DNA from: Symsagittifera roscoffensis
Lineage: Eukaryota > Xenacoelomorpha > Acoela > Convolutidae
Direction: 5' to 3'
Assembly: GCF_963678635.1 (NCBI RefSeq)
Contig: NC_087067.1
Coordinates: forward strand, 45,017,629-45,081,628
DNA length: 64,000 bases
Shown here: piece by piece, positions 26,019-35,410 of the stretch
Layout: each line of letters opens with the position of its first letter
How positions within the stretch are numbered: position 1 is the stretch's first letter
Position numbers and translations under genes: made by a program
The notes under the pieces: generated by a model
The model's input: only the letters and a program-made list of their open reading frames with translations
Databases searched by the model: none
What the model was told of the DNA's origin: nothing

Positions 26019-26192
26019 ATAATGTGACATTCGACCAGAATGTGAAAAATGCAATCTCTGCAGAATCCGAAATTTTAGCAGCGAGCCTTCCGGATTGGTG
26101 ATTATTGAGAATTAAGAACGTTATTGGAACGATTGACCAAACGGTGAGGGCTAGAATATTCTGGTATTTTAAAATTTCAAAAATTCGAATTA

Positions 26193-26200
26193 TGACGTCA
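26193..26200. promoter_or_regulatory. CRE/ATF-like site in LTR
   Basis: Perfect palindrome TGACGTCA, preserved in the 3' LTR at 48919-48926. Such sites bind bZIP factors in animals; a role in LTR promoter activity is inferred. Confidence 0.4.
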
Positions 26201-26341
26201 TATTTCTGAGAAACGTCAGAAACGGCCATTTTGGCTAATACAAGAAAGAAAAACAGAACAACATTAGCTGCGCTAACAACAACTACGAAATCGAGATTGG
26301 AAAACGACAACGAGTTACAGAGTAACAGAGAACACTCCGAG

Positions 26342-26391
26342 TTGCAACTATTGTGCCGCTACAATAGTTGCAAGGCCGTTGCGAACAACGG
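26342..26391 (+). promoter_or_regulatory. Twin hairpins in LTR
   Basis: First stem: TTGCAACTATTGT, loop GCCGCT, ACAATAGTTGCAA (13 perfect pairs). Second stem directly after: CCGTTG, loop CGAA, CAACGG. Both are unchanged in the 3' LTR (49068-49099 and 49102-49117). Likely an RNA structure in the transcribed part of the LTR. Confidence 0.6.
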
Positions 26392-26952
26392 TGAAGGGTG
26401 AAAGACGGCCTTCCGGATTAAGAAGAAATCAGGATTAACAAGCTTGATCCAGCGGATTCATCAATCCGAAGGGTAAAGGAACTGAAACTTTTATCCTGTT
26501 CCATAAACTTTTAGCTTCCTGTCATGTCCTGACTTGAATTTAATTAACATCTAGATTCGTTTTGATAAGGATGAGAAGCTAGGAGTTGGGGGAAAGGGTT
26601 GATCCATCTTCGATGGAGATGATGATTTTTATCTACTGAACAAAAACAATAGTAATATAATAAGTAGTAGCCCTGTTTTTAGGAGTGACATCGTGGTCTG
26701 GGGATACTGAAACCCAGCCATGAGCTCACTATTTCTGCATGTAATCTAGTTAATTTGAGTGTTTTTACCGAAGCCGAAAGCAGTAACGTTTTTTTCGACC
26801 CGATGTTAGAAAGACCACCGAAAAGTACTGGCTTGGTAGAGACGGTGAAAAGCATGCAAAGCTCTGTTTAGACGTTGGCCAGTCGTCTTAAGACTTAGTT
26901 TTGTCTTCCCTCGATATGTATCTTCCGGGCGAATGTTACATAGATGTTTTTA

Positions 26953-26968
26953 TGGCGCTCCTGGGTGT
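26953..26968 (+). promoter_or_regulatory. Candidate primer-binding site
   Basis: TGGCGCTCCTGGGTG starts 12 nt after the LTR end. It begins with the TGG expected for pairing to a tRNA 3' CCA, and the first six bases fit Lys-type primers. The rest does not let me name the tRNA. Confidence 0.35.
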
Positions 26969-29922
26969 TATTCTTTTTTAACATCATGACCGGCAGAACC
27001 GTTAACGAGCACTCCGCGCCGAGCGGATGCTCACATTAACGCCCTTAATAGGCCTAAACCGCCGGGGTGGAAGGGTAGTTCGGAACGCGGAAGCCTTCCG
27101 GATTACCGTGAATAGCTTTTTAACTTAGTTAAGACCGAAAATTCACGAATCAGGAAGGGTGGGGGGATCGGCCATTCCCTCGTCCCCTGAGTGGTTTGTG
27201 ACAAAAAACACTTAAAGATATATGTAAAACCAAACAAAAAGTAGTATAGTACCCAAGAAAAACAAAAAAAAACAAAAAAAAACAAAAAAACCAAAAACAG
27301 TAAAAAAGTAAAAAATCTGTAGAAATCATCCCCCCAGACAAGATGTGATCCGACCCCCCCCCCGTTTGTTGTTGATAGATATATTGTTGTTGCAAGCATT
27401 TATATCAGTCAGGATCGTTACGATCAGTTTGTAGCTCGTTTGTGAGGCTTGTACTGTAGGGTTATTTGAGCTTTTAAGCATGTTAATGATAAATTGCGCT
27501 CAATCCGGAAGGGTCAGCTGATTTGCGCTCAATTCGGAAGGGTCTTGGCAGAAGACTGATCCGGCAAGCAGTACAGGGAGCAACAAGAAGGCGCTCAACG
27601 ACAACAACAATCGACTGTTGGGTATCGTTAACAAGTTTTGTATCCCTTTTGGTACAAAAATTAGGATAGTAATCTGTGGGGGGCTCGACAGTGCTGCACT
27701 GTAGTGACCCTTCACCGAACTGCGAATACCCGAGTTAAGCACCTTAATTCGGATATTAAACAAACCCGGAGGGGTATAGTATTACTAATATTATTACTTA
27801 TATAGCCTATATTAATACTCCTATATCGTTTTTTAGTGAAAAAAACAGAAAGCAGACCGGTTTTTAGGGTCAAAATAGCGATATTTTGATCACCCCACAA
27901 GTCGCGATTTTTGAGATATCGATATTTTTTGAAACGGAAAAAAGCGCTAAGTTAGTGTGTTACATCGTAACTGCACTACCATAATAAAGAGAACCGGTTA
28001 AGTTTAGTTCGAAAGTGGTTGGAACTACTTTGGTACCGAGAACCGAAATTTGGTGATTTTTGAGAAAACGAAACACTATAAATTTTGAAAATTTTTTGAA
28101 ATTTTTGAGTTACGACAGTAAAAATAGTTGTTCGGACAACGTCCACTAGTGAATTTACAAGTTTTAAAACCCGCTACCCGAAAGCCTTCCGGGTTGCAGA
28201 GAAATCGAACTTAACGTGTTTGATTTGGTGGATTCATCAATCCGGAGGGGTACAGGTAGCATAGTTTTTCGCAAATTTCTTCTACAAAAGCGTTTTATAT
28301 CGGGTATTTTACATTGAACTAGAAGAGTATAGGCCTTCTGAGCTCGGATAAATAACTTTTGGGTCGAAAGGACCAGATTTGCGGAAAAAGTTAGGCGGAA
28401 CCTATAAGAGAGAAATTTCTTGAGTTTAGAAAAAAGACATTTTGGTTAATAACTTTGGAACTACTGGGCATATCGAGTTGATCTTGGTACCAAAAGATCA
28501 GAAATTAGCTGAGCTTACTGATAAAAAAAAACAATTTTCGGAAAAGTAAGCGTGAAAATTTTTGAGATTGTTTTTAGCAAATTCCTCAATTTGGAAGGGT
28601 ACACCCTTCACGTTTTACAAAATTTTTTTAGAAAAGCCCTTATACCCCTACCAAAAGGTAATAGCGATTGAATAAAGTAACTTTAGGCTGTTCTAGACGA
28701 AAAGTGAAGACTAAAGGCACAGCAAAACCTTAATCGAGCCGAAGTTAGGCGAGCGACAAGACCCTTCACCGTTAGTGTGAATTGTAAAATAAGAGGCTCA
28801 ACTTCAATCCGGAAGGGTCTAGGAAAGTAGTACATACCCTTCCTAGTTAATTGAAAGAGCAAAATTGCATCGGAGAACGTATCCGGAGGGGTATAGGTTG
28901 AAAGAAGGTAAACTCCGAAAAGCTACTTTTACAAAACCGGAGGGCTCCCAATCCGGAGGGGTCAAAGATTTTTCAAGTTAGGAGGGGTCCGAATCCGGAG
29001 GGGTCTTATAGTTGCTAGTTCGGAGGGGTCCAAATCCGGAGGGGTCTTATATTAACTAACTCAGAGGGGTCCCAATCCGGAGGGGTCTAGATTCTATTAG
29101 TCCGGAAGGGTCCTATTTGTGCCAATCCGGAGGGGTATTATTTTATTAAAGGACTTAAGTAGACGGAAGAAAGATCAAAGTAAGAGGTATTAGGTTATTA
29201 GCACATAGGCTAGGTATCAGTGACTGTACTGGTATCTTGCCTTTCAATAAGAACCAGACCGAAATAAAACAGCTCCAAACTCGGATATTCGCGACACTAA
29301 GTCTAAATTAAAAAGAGCGTGATTCATTGGTGTGGATTGTAACATAATACGTTTTTGGGAAAAGTGACTGCCCTGAAGATTTTAGTAGGTCTAGCTCGGG
29401 CAGTCCGAAGGCAGATAGGTAACACAGTACTCGGTGGGTGCAATAGACGCCCACTTGAGAAAATTACTGCCTTCAAAGTTTTGTCTGTTTGGTGCTGCAC
29501 CGAGCAGGGAACGTTTTTTTTTCTTTAAAAGACAAGTTCGACTATTGTACTGCGACCGACTAAGAGTACATTACACATACGTTTTTTTTTCATAGAGGTA
29601 TTCATAGTTTGACATTAAATATATATATTTTGTTTTTTGATTTTAAATCAACATAAACTGTGCTTGATTGGGTAGTGAGTACACTATCTTTTAAATTGAC
29701 TGATAACATCATATTGTGCTAGTTTTCAAATCTTACCACCGATAATCGGTTAGTGTGAATAAATTTTATACAAACTGTACTCTGATAACATACAGGGATT
29801 CGTGGTCACTATTTATAGAATCTTGTGAAAATTATTGTGTTGTGTCATTATTATTGTTAATAAAACTATAAGGTCTCTAGCAATCGAGTTAAGTATAGGC
29901 ATTAAAAAGTGACAAATAGAGA
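26969..29922 (+). promoter_or_regulatory. 3-kb untranslated leader with TCCGGRRGGGT motif array
   Basis: No long frame between LTR and gag. The word (A)ATCCGGAGGGGT or close variants (CCGGAAGGGT, TCGGAGGGGT) occurs roughly 18 times, most densely at 28860-29145, where it appears every 20-40 nt. Complementary CTTCCGG(A/G)TT words occur at 27090 and 28185, so local foldbacks are possible. One module (about 28183-28252) resembles the LTR segment at 26408-26474. A run of AAACAAAAAAAA repeats is at 27255-27295. Confidence 0.75.
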
Positions 29923-30999
29923 ATGAGTCTAGACAAGTCAAGGATACCAAAACGAGGTAATAGCTCTAGGAAATTCATACCTGAAAAGCAAAGAAAAACG
30001 ATGACCGATCCTTTTGTGGATTGGATCAAGCGATCCCGGTCCGACAAAGGGGAGACGGTTTCAGGCAGAATGGTTGAAACGAGAAGTCAGAAGACCTCAG
30101 AAGAGCGAAAAGAACTGTTAGAAGTGGAGGTCAATACGGACCATACCATGAACGACAACCAGGAAGTAAATGGACTGGAAGGGAGAGGCAGAAGGCTGGC
30201 GAGTGAATCTACTCCGGTAGAACAAGGCCATGATTTTGCCACTTCCACCGGGACATTGGATCGAGAGGAGATGTCAGAACTGTCCGACATCTCGACTGAA
30301 GTAGCGGCGACGAGAAGATCTCCGACAGACAACACTATGACGGCAGGCGGAACTGGGAAACAAACAACGTCATCATCGTTCTCAGAGAGAATGAAGAACA
30401 CCTTCGGAAACATCTTTCCATTCACCATGGGAGGAGGCGCAGGGAACGAAGTTGAAACCCAGGAGGAAGAGAATGAAGAGGAGCAAGGGGACTTTGGATC
30501 TCAAGTCAGCCTCAATAGTTCAATCCAGGAGAATGAGGCATACGTCGGAAGAGTGACTGGAACCATGGATAAATTTGGTGTAGTGACAACGATAAGCAAA
30601 GAGGCAAACACACCGGGCCAGTCAAAAGACTTCGCGATTATGACGAGTTCAGAGCCACAAACTGGAGAGAGTAGAACCAGAGGGCTAGGCAACGCGTTAG
30701 CGGATCCTGAAATAGATAATGGGAAGACGTCGAGACAGAGAGTCAAGGCCCGGATCTCGACCAGCACGAAGCTACCTGGGACCGACAAGGTTACACCGCC
30801 ACTAGTGACGCCACTCGTGGATAACGGGGCAGCACTAGAAGAAGCCTTAAACAACATAGTGGACAGTTTAGGAGAACAAAATGAACAGATGTCAATAAGA
30901 ATGAGTGAACTAGAAAGGGCAGTTCACATTGAAAGAGAAAGTCTGCGGGAAGAATTAAACCGCAATAGACAAGAATTGGGAGGAGCGAAAAACGCTTGA
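29923..30999 (+). CDS. gag N-terminal part (358 aa, coiled coil)
   Basis: First long frame of the element, ATG at 29923, no recognisable domain in the first 280 residues. The N-terminus is basic, the middle acidic and Ser/Thr/Gly-rich, with a Glu-rich patch around residue 175. The last 60 residues form a coiled coil (ERAVHIERESLREELNRNRQ). The frame ends TGA at 30997 and the heptad pattern continues in the -1 frame from about 30990. This is either a 1-nt lesion or a -1 frameshift site (GCG AAA AAC just before the stop, not a canonical slippery heptamer). Probably the matrix-like N-terminus of Gag. Confidence 0.65.
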   Translation: MSLDKSRIPKRGNSSRKFIPEKQRKTMTDPFVDWIKRSRSDKGETVSGRMVETRSQKTSEERKELLEVEVNTDHTMNDNQEVNGLEGRGRRLASESTPVEQGHDFATSTGTLDREEMSELSDISTEVAATRRSPTDNTMTAGGTGKQTTSSSFSERMKNTFGNIFPFTMGGGAGNEVETQEEENEEEQGDFGSQVSLNSSIQENEAYVGRVTGTMDKFGVVTTISKEANTPGQSKDFAIMTSSEPQTGESRTRGLGNALADPEIDNGKTSRQRVKARISTSTKLPGTDKVTPPLVTPLVDNGAALEEALNNIVDSLGEQNEQMSIRMSELERAVHIERESLREELNRNRQELGGAKNA

Positions 31000-32774
31000 A
31001 AGAAAGAACGGACGAACATATGGCGAGGAACTTGTCGCGAATGACAAGAGAGGCGGAACAGCGAGAGTTACGCTTAAGAGACGACATGGAGAAGTTAAGA
31101 ATTCAACAAGAGCAGTCTCTTGGGACTCTTGACACAAAGATAGACGCGATGATGGAGAGGCGAACTCAGGCTATCATGGATAGGTTGGACGGGCTACTAA
31201 GCAGCAAGAGTGGACCAAAAGAAGGAGAACCGAACTCGGGAGGTCCCAGCAGGGAACCGAGGGTGAACATCAATGAACATCAAAAGAGGAAGACGTATGG
31301 ATCCACTAGAGGCAGGGGCAGTTCGTCAGGCTATGCCACAAGGGGTAATGGAGCATGGGGCCCGAACAGTAGAGCAAGTTCAACGGGGAACAGACGAACC
31401 TCTAACGAACGGCCAACGCAAGGCACACATGCGACTGGGAGAGATGATTCCGGCAACAGGGGGCATGCAAGCCCGAGGAGGAGTCATGTGGGCCAAGCAG
31501 GAAACACTCACGGTGATTCGGATTACAGGGATGCACCGCACACAGAGCCTTCGACGAGGTGTGAGGACACTCAAGCGGGACACTCAAGGGATGCTACGGC
31601 AATGGCCACAGCATTTGAACCCCTAAACAGGTCTTTGGAGACATTCCTGACAAGGTTATCTAGAAACAATGAACGCAGTGAGAAGTCCAGAAGAGTCTTT
31701 AAGAAACCAAGATGCTACAAAGACGAATCTGATGGCTGTATTGATACCTGGATAGAGGTAATGAAGTTGCATTTCGAGGAAGAGGACTTGTCGGAGAGAC
31801 AGGAATGCAGTGCGCTCACCAGCAACTTGGAAGGGACAGCCCTGAACTGTGTCATGGCCAAGAAGCAATATCAACGTGACACTGCTGAGAAAATCTTCAA
31901 AATCTTGTTAAACCGTTTTGGATCAGGGGTGCAGGGGCACCAGGCGATGATGCGCTTTGAGAAACGGAGGCAACGAGAAGATGAAACGATAGACAAGTTT
32001 CTCGATGATTTGGAAATGCTGAGAAGACGCAGCCAACCGGATGAGTCAAACCGAAGGATGAACTTGGCCGTAGCCTCAAAATTCATCGATGGTTTGAAAA
32101 ATGATGAACTTCGAACGATGCTAGCAACGCATTACACACCACTATCAACTAATGCGCCAACACCGGAGGAGTTGAGGCTCAAATCAAAAGAGTATCTTTT
32201 GTTGAAACCTCCTTCGAGATCTGGATATTACAAGAACAATTATGGCAATTTTAACAACGGACCAGCAAACCAAGGGAACAATTGGTACAAACCGAGGGAT
32301 GATATGGACAAGAGACGCTCTTGTGCTAATTGCAGTTCAACGGACCATCATGTGTCAGCATGCCCAGCTTACAAACAAGGCATGAAAGCAATAGGCTTTA
32401 GCCTCGAGGACGAAGATGCGTCAGATTTGGACTATGAGGATTTCATGAGAGGAGTAATTGCGAAATTCGACCCGAGGTGTTTTTTTTGCAACTTGGAACG
32501 TCATTTTAAATCAGATTGTCCGCAATTCTGGGATGCAGTGGCAGACATCAAGCATCCAAGACATGAAGAAGCTTTGTCAGGAGTGAAAGCCAGCAAGGCT
32601 CGACTTTTGAGTGAAGCGGAGGCACGCAGAAGGGATAAACCTCAAAAGCTGGCGGCAAAGAAGATGCAAGCGGTAACAGAGGAGGCACGTGAGCCGGAAC
32701 CAGCAACTGCGGCTGACGACTTCAAGATTGATTATAAGGCAGCCGCAAGGGATGCTCTGAATAGAGTACAGTAG
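30996..32774 (+). CDS. gag: gag capsid and nucleocapsid part
   Basis: Structural protein that assembles the particle and binds genomic RNA. It starts without ATG, continuing the upstream coiled coil. A low-complexity Arg/Gly/Ser region (residues 80-200) precedes a retrotransposon Gag capsid-like domain (about 31710-32200, CIDTWIEVMKLHFEEEDL onward). Two CCHC zinc knuckles follow: CANCSSTDHHVSAC (about 32321) and CFFCNLERHFKSDC (about 32478). The frame ends with TAG at 32772-32774 and the same frame continues directly into pol, which could be a readthrough stop (CAG TAG GAA) or a nonsense mutation. Confidence 0.85.
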   Translation: MKERTDEHMARNLSRMTREAEQRELRLRDDMEKLRIQQEQSLGTLDTKIDAMMERRTQAIMDRLDGLLSSKSGPKEGEPNSGGPSREPRVNINEHQKRKTYGSTRGRGSSSGYATRGNGAWGPNSRASSTGNRRTSNERPTQGTHATGRDDSGNRGHASPRRSHVGQAGNTHGDSDYRDAPHTEPSTRCEDTQAGHSRDATAMATAFEPLNRSLETFLTRLSRNNERSEKSRRVFKKPRCYKDESDGCIDTWIEVMKLHFEEEDLSERQECSALTSNLEGTALNCVMAKKQYQRDTAEKIFKILLNRFGSGVQGHQAMMRFEKRRQREDETIDKFLDDLEMLRRRSQPDESNRRMNLAVASKFIDGLKNDELRTMLATHYTPLSTNAPTPEELRLKSKEYLLLKPPSRSGYYKNNYGNFNNGPANQGNNWYKPRDDMDKRRSCANCSSTDHHVSACPAYKQGMKAIGFSLEDEDASDLDYEDFMRGVIAKFDPRCFFCNLERHFKSDCPQFWDAVADIKHPRHEEALSGVKASKARLLSEAEARRRDKPQKLAAKKMQAVTEEAREPEPATAADDFKIDYKAAARDALNRVQ

Positions 32775-32777
32775 GAA

Positions 32778-34676
32778 TTGGTGACCAAAGAGATCGAACA
32801 AAAAGTGAAACTTGAACTGGAAAATGAGAAGCTTCAGGAGCAACTGAACACCTTCGAAGCAACGGAGCTCGAAGAAACGAAAGCACCAAGCAGTTTAAAC
32901 ATGAAACTTAAAGTGATCTCCGGTAAGAGGTTCGGCATAGTGCCGCAAGGAAGCAAGATACAGTCGATAATCTCAGTGGCTGGACATCAGGTGATCAGAA
33001 ATCTGAGTGAACCATCCGAGTTCACTTTGATGCATTTGGACACATATGCAGATTATCTGAGGCAGGTGGAGCCACGCACCGAGTCGAGAGCTGTGCGAGC
33101 ACTACTAACGACGGGTGGTCCTCGCATGAAGAAACTTCATGGACGCTACCTAGAGGTCTATGGGCCGTATCAAGTAATGCTGAACGTGGATGGAATCAGT
33201 ATCTACACCAGGACTTATATAACAACAGATGATGACCAAATGGGACAGATCTATTTGGGAGAAGAGGAACTCAAAGTCCGCAGGATAGGCCATGACGCCA
33301 TGATGGAACAAGACGCGGTACACATTGGATATGAAGCAGATGTGACAGCACATCTGCTCGACACCAACGGAACAAAAATCGGAGTCACAGGGCTTCTGGA
33401 CACAGGAGCGGTAGTGAGTGTGATGCCGATAAAAACTTGGGAAAGAATGGGCTTCACGCGGGAAGATCTAATTCCAACGAATCTCCGACTGGCCGCAGCC
33501 AATCGAGGAACTATCTATGTGGCCGGAAGAACACCAATAACGGTCCTCCACATGGGAGGACGGGATCTTTGGATGAGCTTCCTGGTGGTAGAGAATCTGG
33601 ACGACGCCGACCAATTCATCTTGGGCAGAGATTTTGTCAGGAATTTTGACGTGATGATTGACTTGAACAACGGTCTGATACGGATTAGAAACCCGGACCG
33701 AAAGTATGTTAAGAGACCAATTAATAGGATAATAACAGACGAAAAGAAGGTACCAATTTTCTTGGATAGAAAAGTAAAATTACAACCAGGACAAGCTGTG
33801 GTAGCAATTTTTAGAATGAGAAATTTGAATTCGTTTAGTGATAGTAAACAGGTTTGCTTAGTACCTAATCCAAATAGTCAGAGTTCGGTGATTTTAGGCC
33901 GGAGCTTCTCGGTTACGCGAAACGGACTGTGTGTCAGTGTGTTGTTGAACACACTGGACACCACGGTTTCAATCCAGCGTGGAAAGAAGCTTGGCTACGC
34001 TTTGCCGATGAGGACCGACTATGAGGAGACACAAAACTTGAAGAAATATAGTGTGAAAGACTGTCCTTATCATGCCAATAAAGATAAAATTTTAAAGAGG
34101 ATTAATGAATTAAAATCTATTCATAAATTGTTTTCAATGAAATCCGAAACGGACGACGGCTTATCAAGCTGCTCGAATTTTCCGGAACGCCCCTCGTCAT
34201 ATGAACTGGAATCTGACAAACCGGTTTTGCCAGAGATAGAACATTTAAAAGGGAAAATAGGTGAGGGAGATTTCGAAAAATTGCGGGACCTCCTAAATCG
34301 GAACGCAGATGTATTTTCAAAACATAAGGCGGATATCGGTTGCTGTAATTTCGTCGAACATGAAATCGAACTAGAAGAGGGCGCCGTTCCCCATAGGGAA
34401 GGCGCAAGGCGAATGACGCCACACAAATCGGAAGCGTGCCGAGCGGAAATAGAAATGTTGCTTCAATACGACATGATAGAACCTTCGAAATCGCCATGGG
34501 GAAAAGAAAGTAATGGCGAAAAAGAAAGGGGGCAGCTTAGATTTTGTTGCGACTTTCGTTACTTGAACGCGGTAAGGATAAAAGATGCGTACCCGATACC
34601 GCGAATAGACGAGAGCCTATCTAAGCTTGGTGATGCCAAGTTCTTCACCACATTGGACTTAGGTTCTGCCTTCTGA
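32778..34676 (+). CDS. pol: pol: aspartic protease and N-terminal half of reverse transcriptase
   Basis: Same frame as gag. The retropepsin active site LLDTGAVVSVMP lies at about 33393 and its partner ILGRDF at about 33619. The RT begins near 34330 with FVEHEIELEEG and includes CCDFRYLNAV and FFTTLDLGSAF. The frame stops at TGA 34674-34676, exactly where Ty3/gypsy RTs have Trp after the GSAF/GYW block, so the stop looks like a Trp codon change (TGG to TGA). No start codon is needed if it is made as a Gag-Pol fusion. Confidence 0.88.
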   Translation: MVTKEIEQKVKLELENEKLQEQLNTFEATELEETKAPSSLNMKLKVISGKRFGIVPQGSKIQSIISVAGHQVIRNLSEPSEFTLMHLDTYADYLRQVEPRTESRAVRALLTTGGPRMKKLHGRYLEVYGPYQVMLNVDGISIYTRTYITTDDDQMGQIYLGEEELKVRRIGHDAMMEQDAVHIGYEADVTAHLLDTNGTKIGVTGLLDTGAVVSVMPIKTWERMGFTREDLIPTNLRLAAANRGTIYVAGRTPITVLHMGGRDLWMSFLVVENLDDADQFILGRDFVRNFDVMIDLNNGLIRIRNPDRKYVKRPINRIITDEKKVPIFLDRKVKLQPGQAVVAIFRMRNLNSFSDSKQVCLVPNPNSQSSVILGRSFSVTRNGLCVSVLLNTLDTTVSIQRGKKLGYALPMRTDYEETQNLKKYSVKDCPYHANKDKILKRINELKSIHKLFSMKSETDDGLSSCSNFPERPSSYELESDKPVLPEIEHLKGKIGEGDFEKLRDLLNRNADVFSKHKADIGCCNFVEHEIELEEGAVPHREGARRMTPHKSEACRAEIEMLLQYDMIEPSKSPWGKESNGEKERGQLRFCCDFRYLNAVRIKDAYPIPRIDESLSKLGDAKFFTTLDLGSAF

Positions 34677-35410
34677 CAGGCCCCTCTGCGAAAGAAGGAC
34701 AGAGAGAAGACCGGATTCGCGTGCGAGTTGGGACTGTACCAGTGAAAGAGGATGCCCTTCGGCTTGTGCAATGCAACGGCCACTTTTCAAAGACTGATGG
34801 CTCAGGCTTTGACGAGAGTGACCAAGAAGTATGGGAATCTCGTGATGTGTTACGTGGATGACGTAGTCATAGCGACACCGACCCTGGAAGACCACATTGA
34901 TAGGCTCGATGAGGTCTTTGGATGCATGAAAAGAGCAGGATTAAAGTGCAAACCATCGAAATGTGAAATCCTTAGGGACTCGATTAAGTACCTAGGAAGA
35001 ATGGTGGATAGGCATGGTGTGAGGCCGGACCCGGAAGCAGTGGAAGCAGTGTTGACATGGAAAGCCCCCAGAACGGACACACAGCTCCTGAGCTTCCTAG
35101 GGTTTGCCAATTACTACCGAGAATTCATAAAAGGATATGCGGACAAGGTGTACCCGATGCAGAAGCTGATGCGCAACAAAGGGAAAAAGTTCGAATGGAA
35201 CGATGAGGCACAGGTTGCTTTCGAGAACATAAAGCGGGAACTGTGCGAAGCGCCAGTGCTGGGCATGCCTACAGAAAAGGGCATGTATGTTCTCGACACA
35301 GACGCATCAGTGGTGGCCATCTCAGGAATCTTGCATCAAGAGCAAGAATGGAACGGAAGAACAGTTCTCCGTCCCATTGCATACGGCAGCAAGTTCTTGA
35401 GTGACAGAGA
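34677..35410 (+). pseudogene. pol: pol: RT catalytic core and start of RNase H (broken)
   Basis: Continues in the same frame after the TGA. A second TGA (34743-34745) again occupies a position normally Trp or Phe, before KRMPFGLCNATATFQRLM. The RT active site CYVDDVVIA is at about 34848, the thumb motif LGFANYYREFIKGYA at about 35095, and the RNase H start YVLDTDASVVAISGIL at about 35285. The frame is lost at about 35400, where a 1-nt indel moves RNase H into the next frame. It is unmistakably Ty3/gypsy RT. Confidence 0.88.

Larger units (their letters stand above)
26023..26940 (+). repeat. 5' LTR of giant element
   Basis: 918 bp, matching 48749-49667. It contains TGACGTCA (26193-26200), a CRE/ATF-type palindrome, and two adjacent hairpins at 26342-26373 and 26376-26391. 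A CTTCCGGATT ... AATCCG(G)AAGGG inverted pair spans about 26408-26474. Antisense open frames in it (25945-26310) are not genes. Confidence 0.95.

Noticed and set aside
28860..29145. CRISPR-like array of repeated TCCGGAGGGGT words
   Set aside because: Eukaryotic context, repeats far too short and irregularly spaced. It is an untranslated-leader motif cluster.
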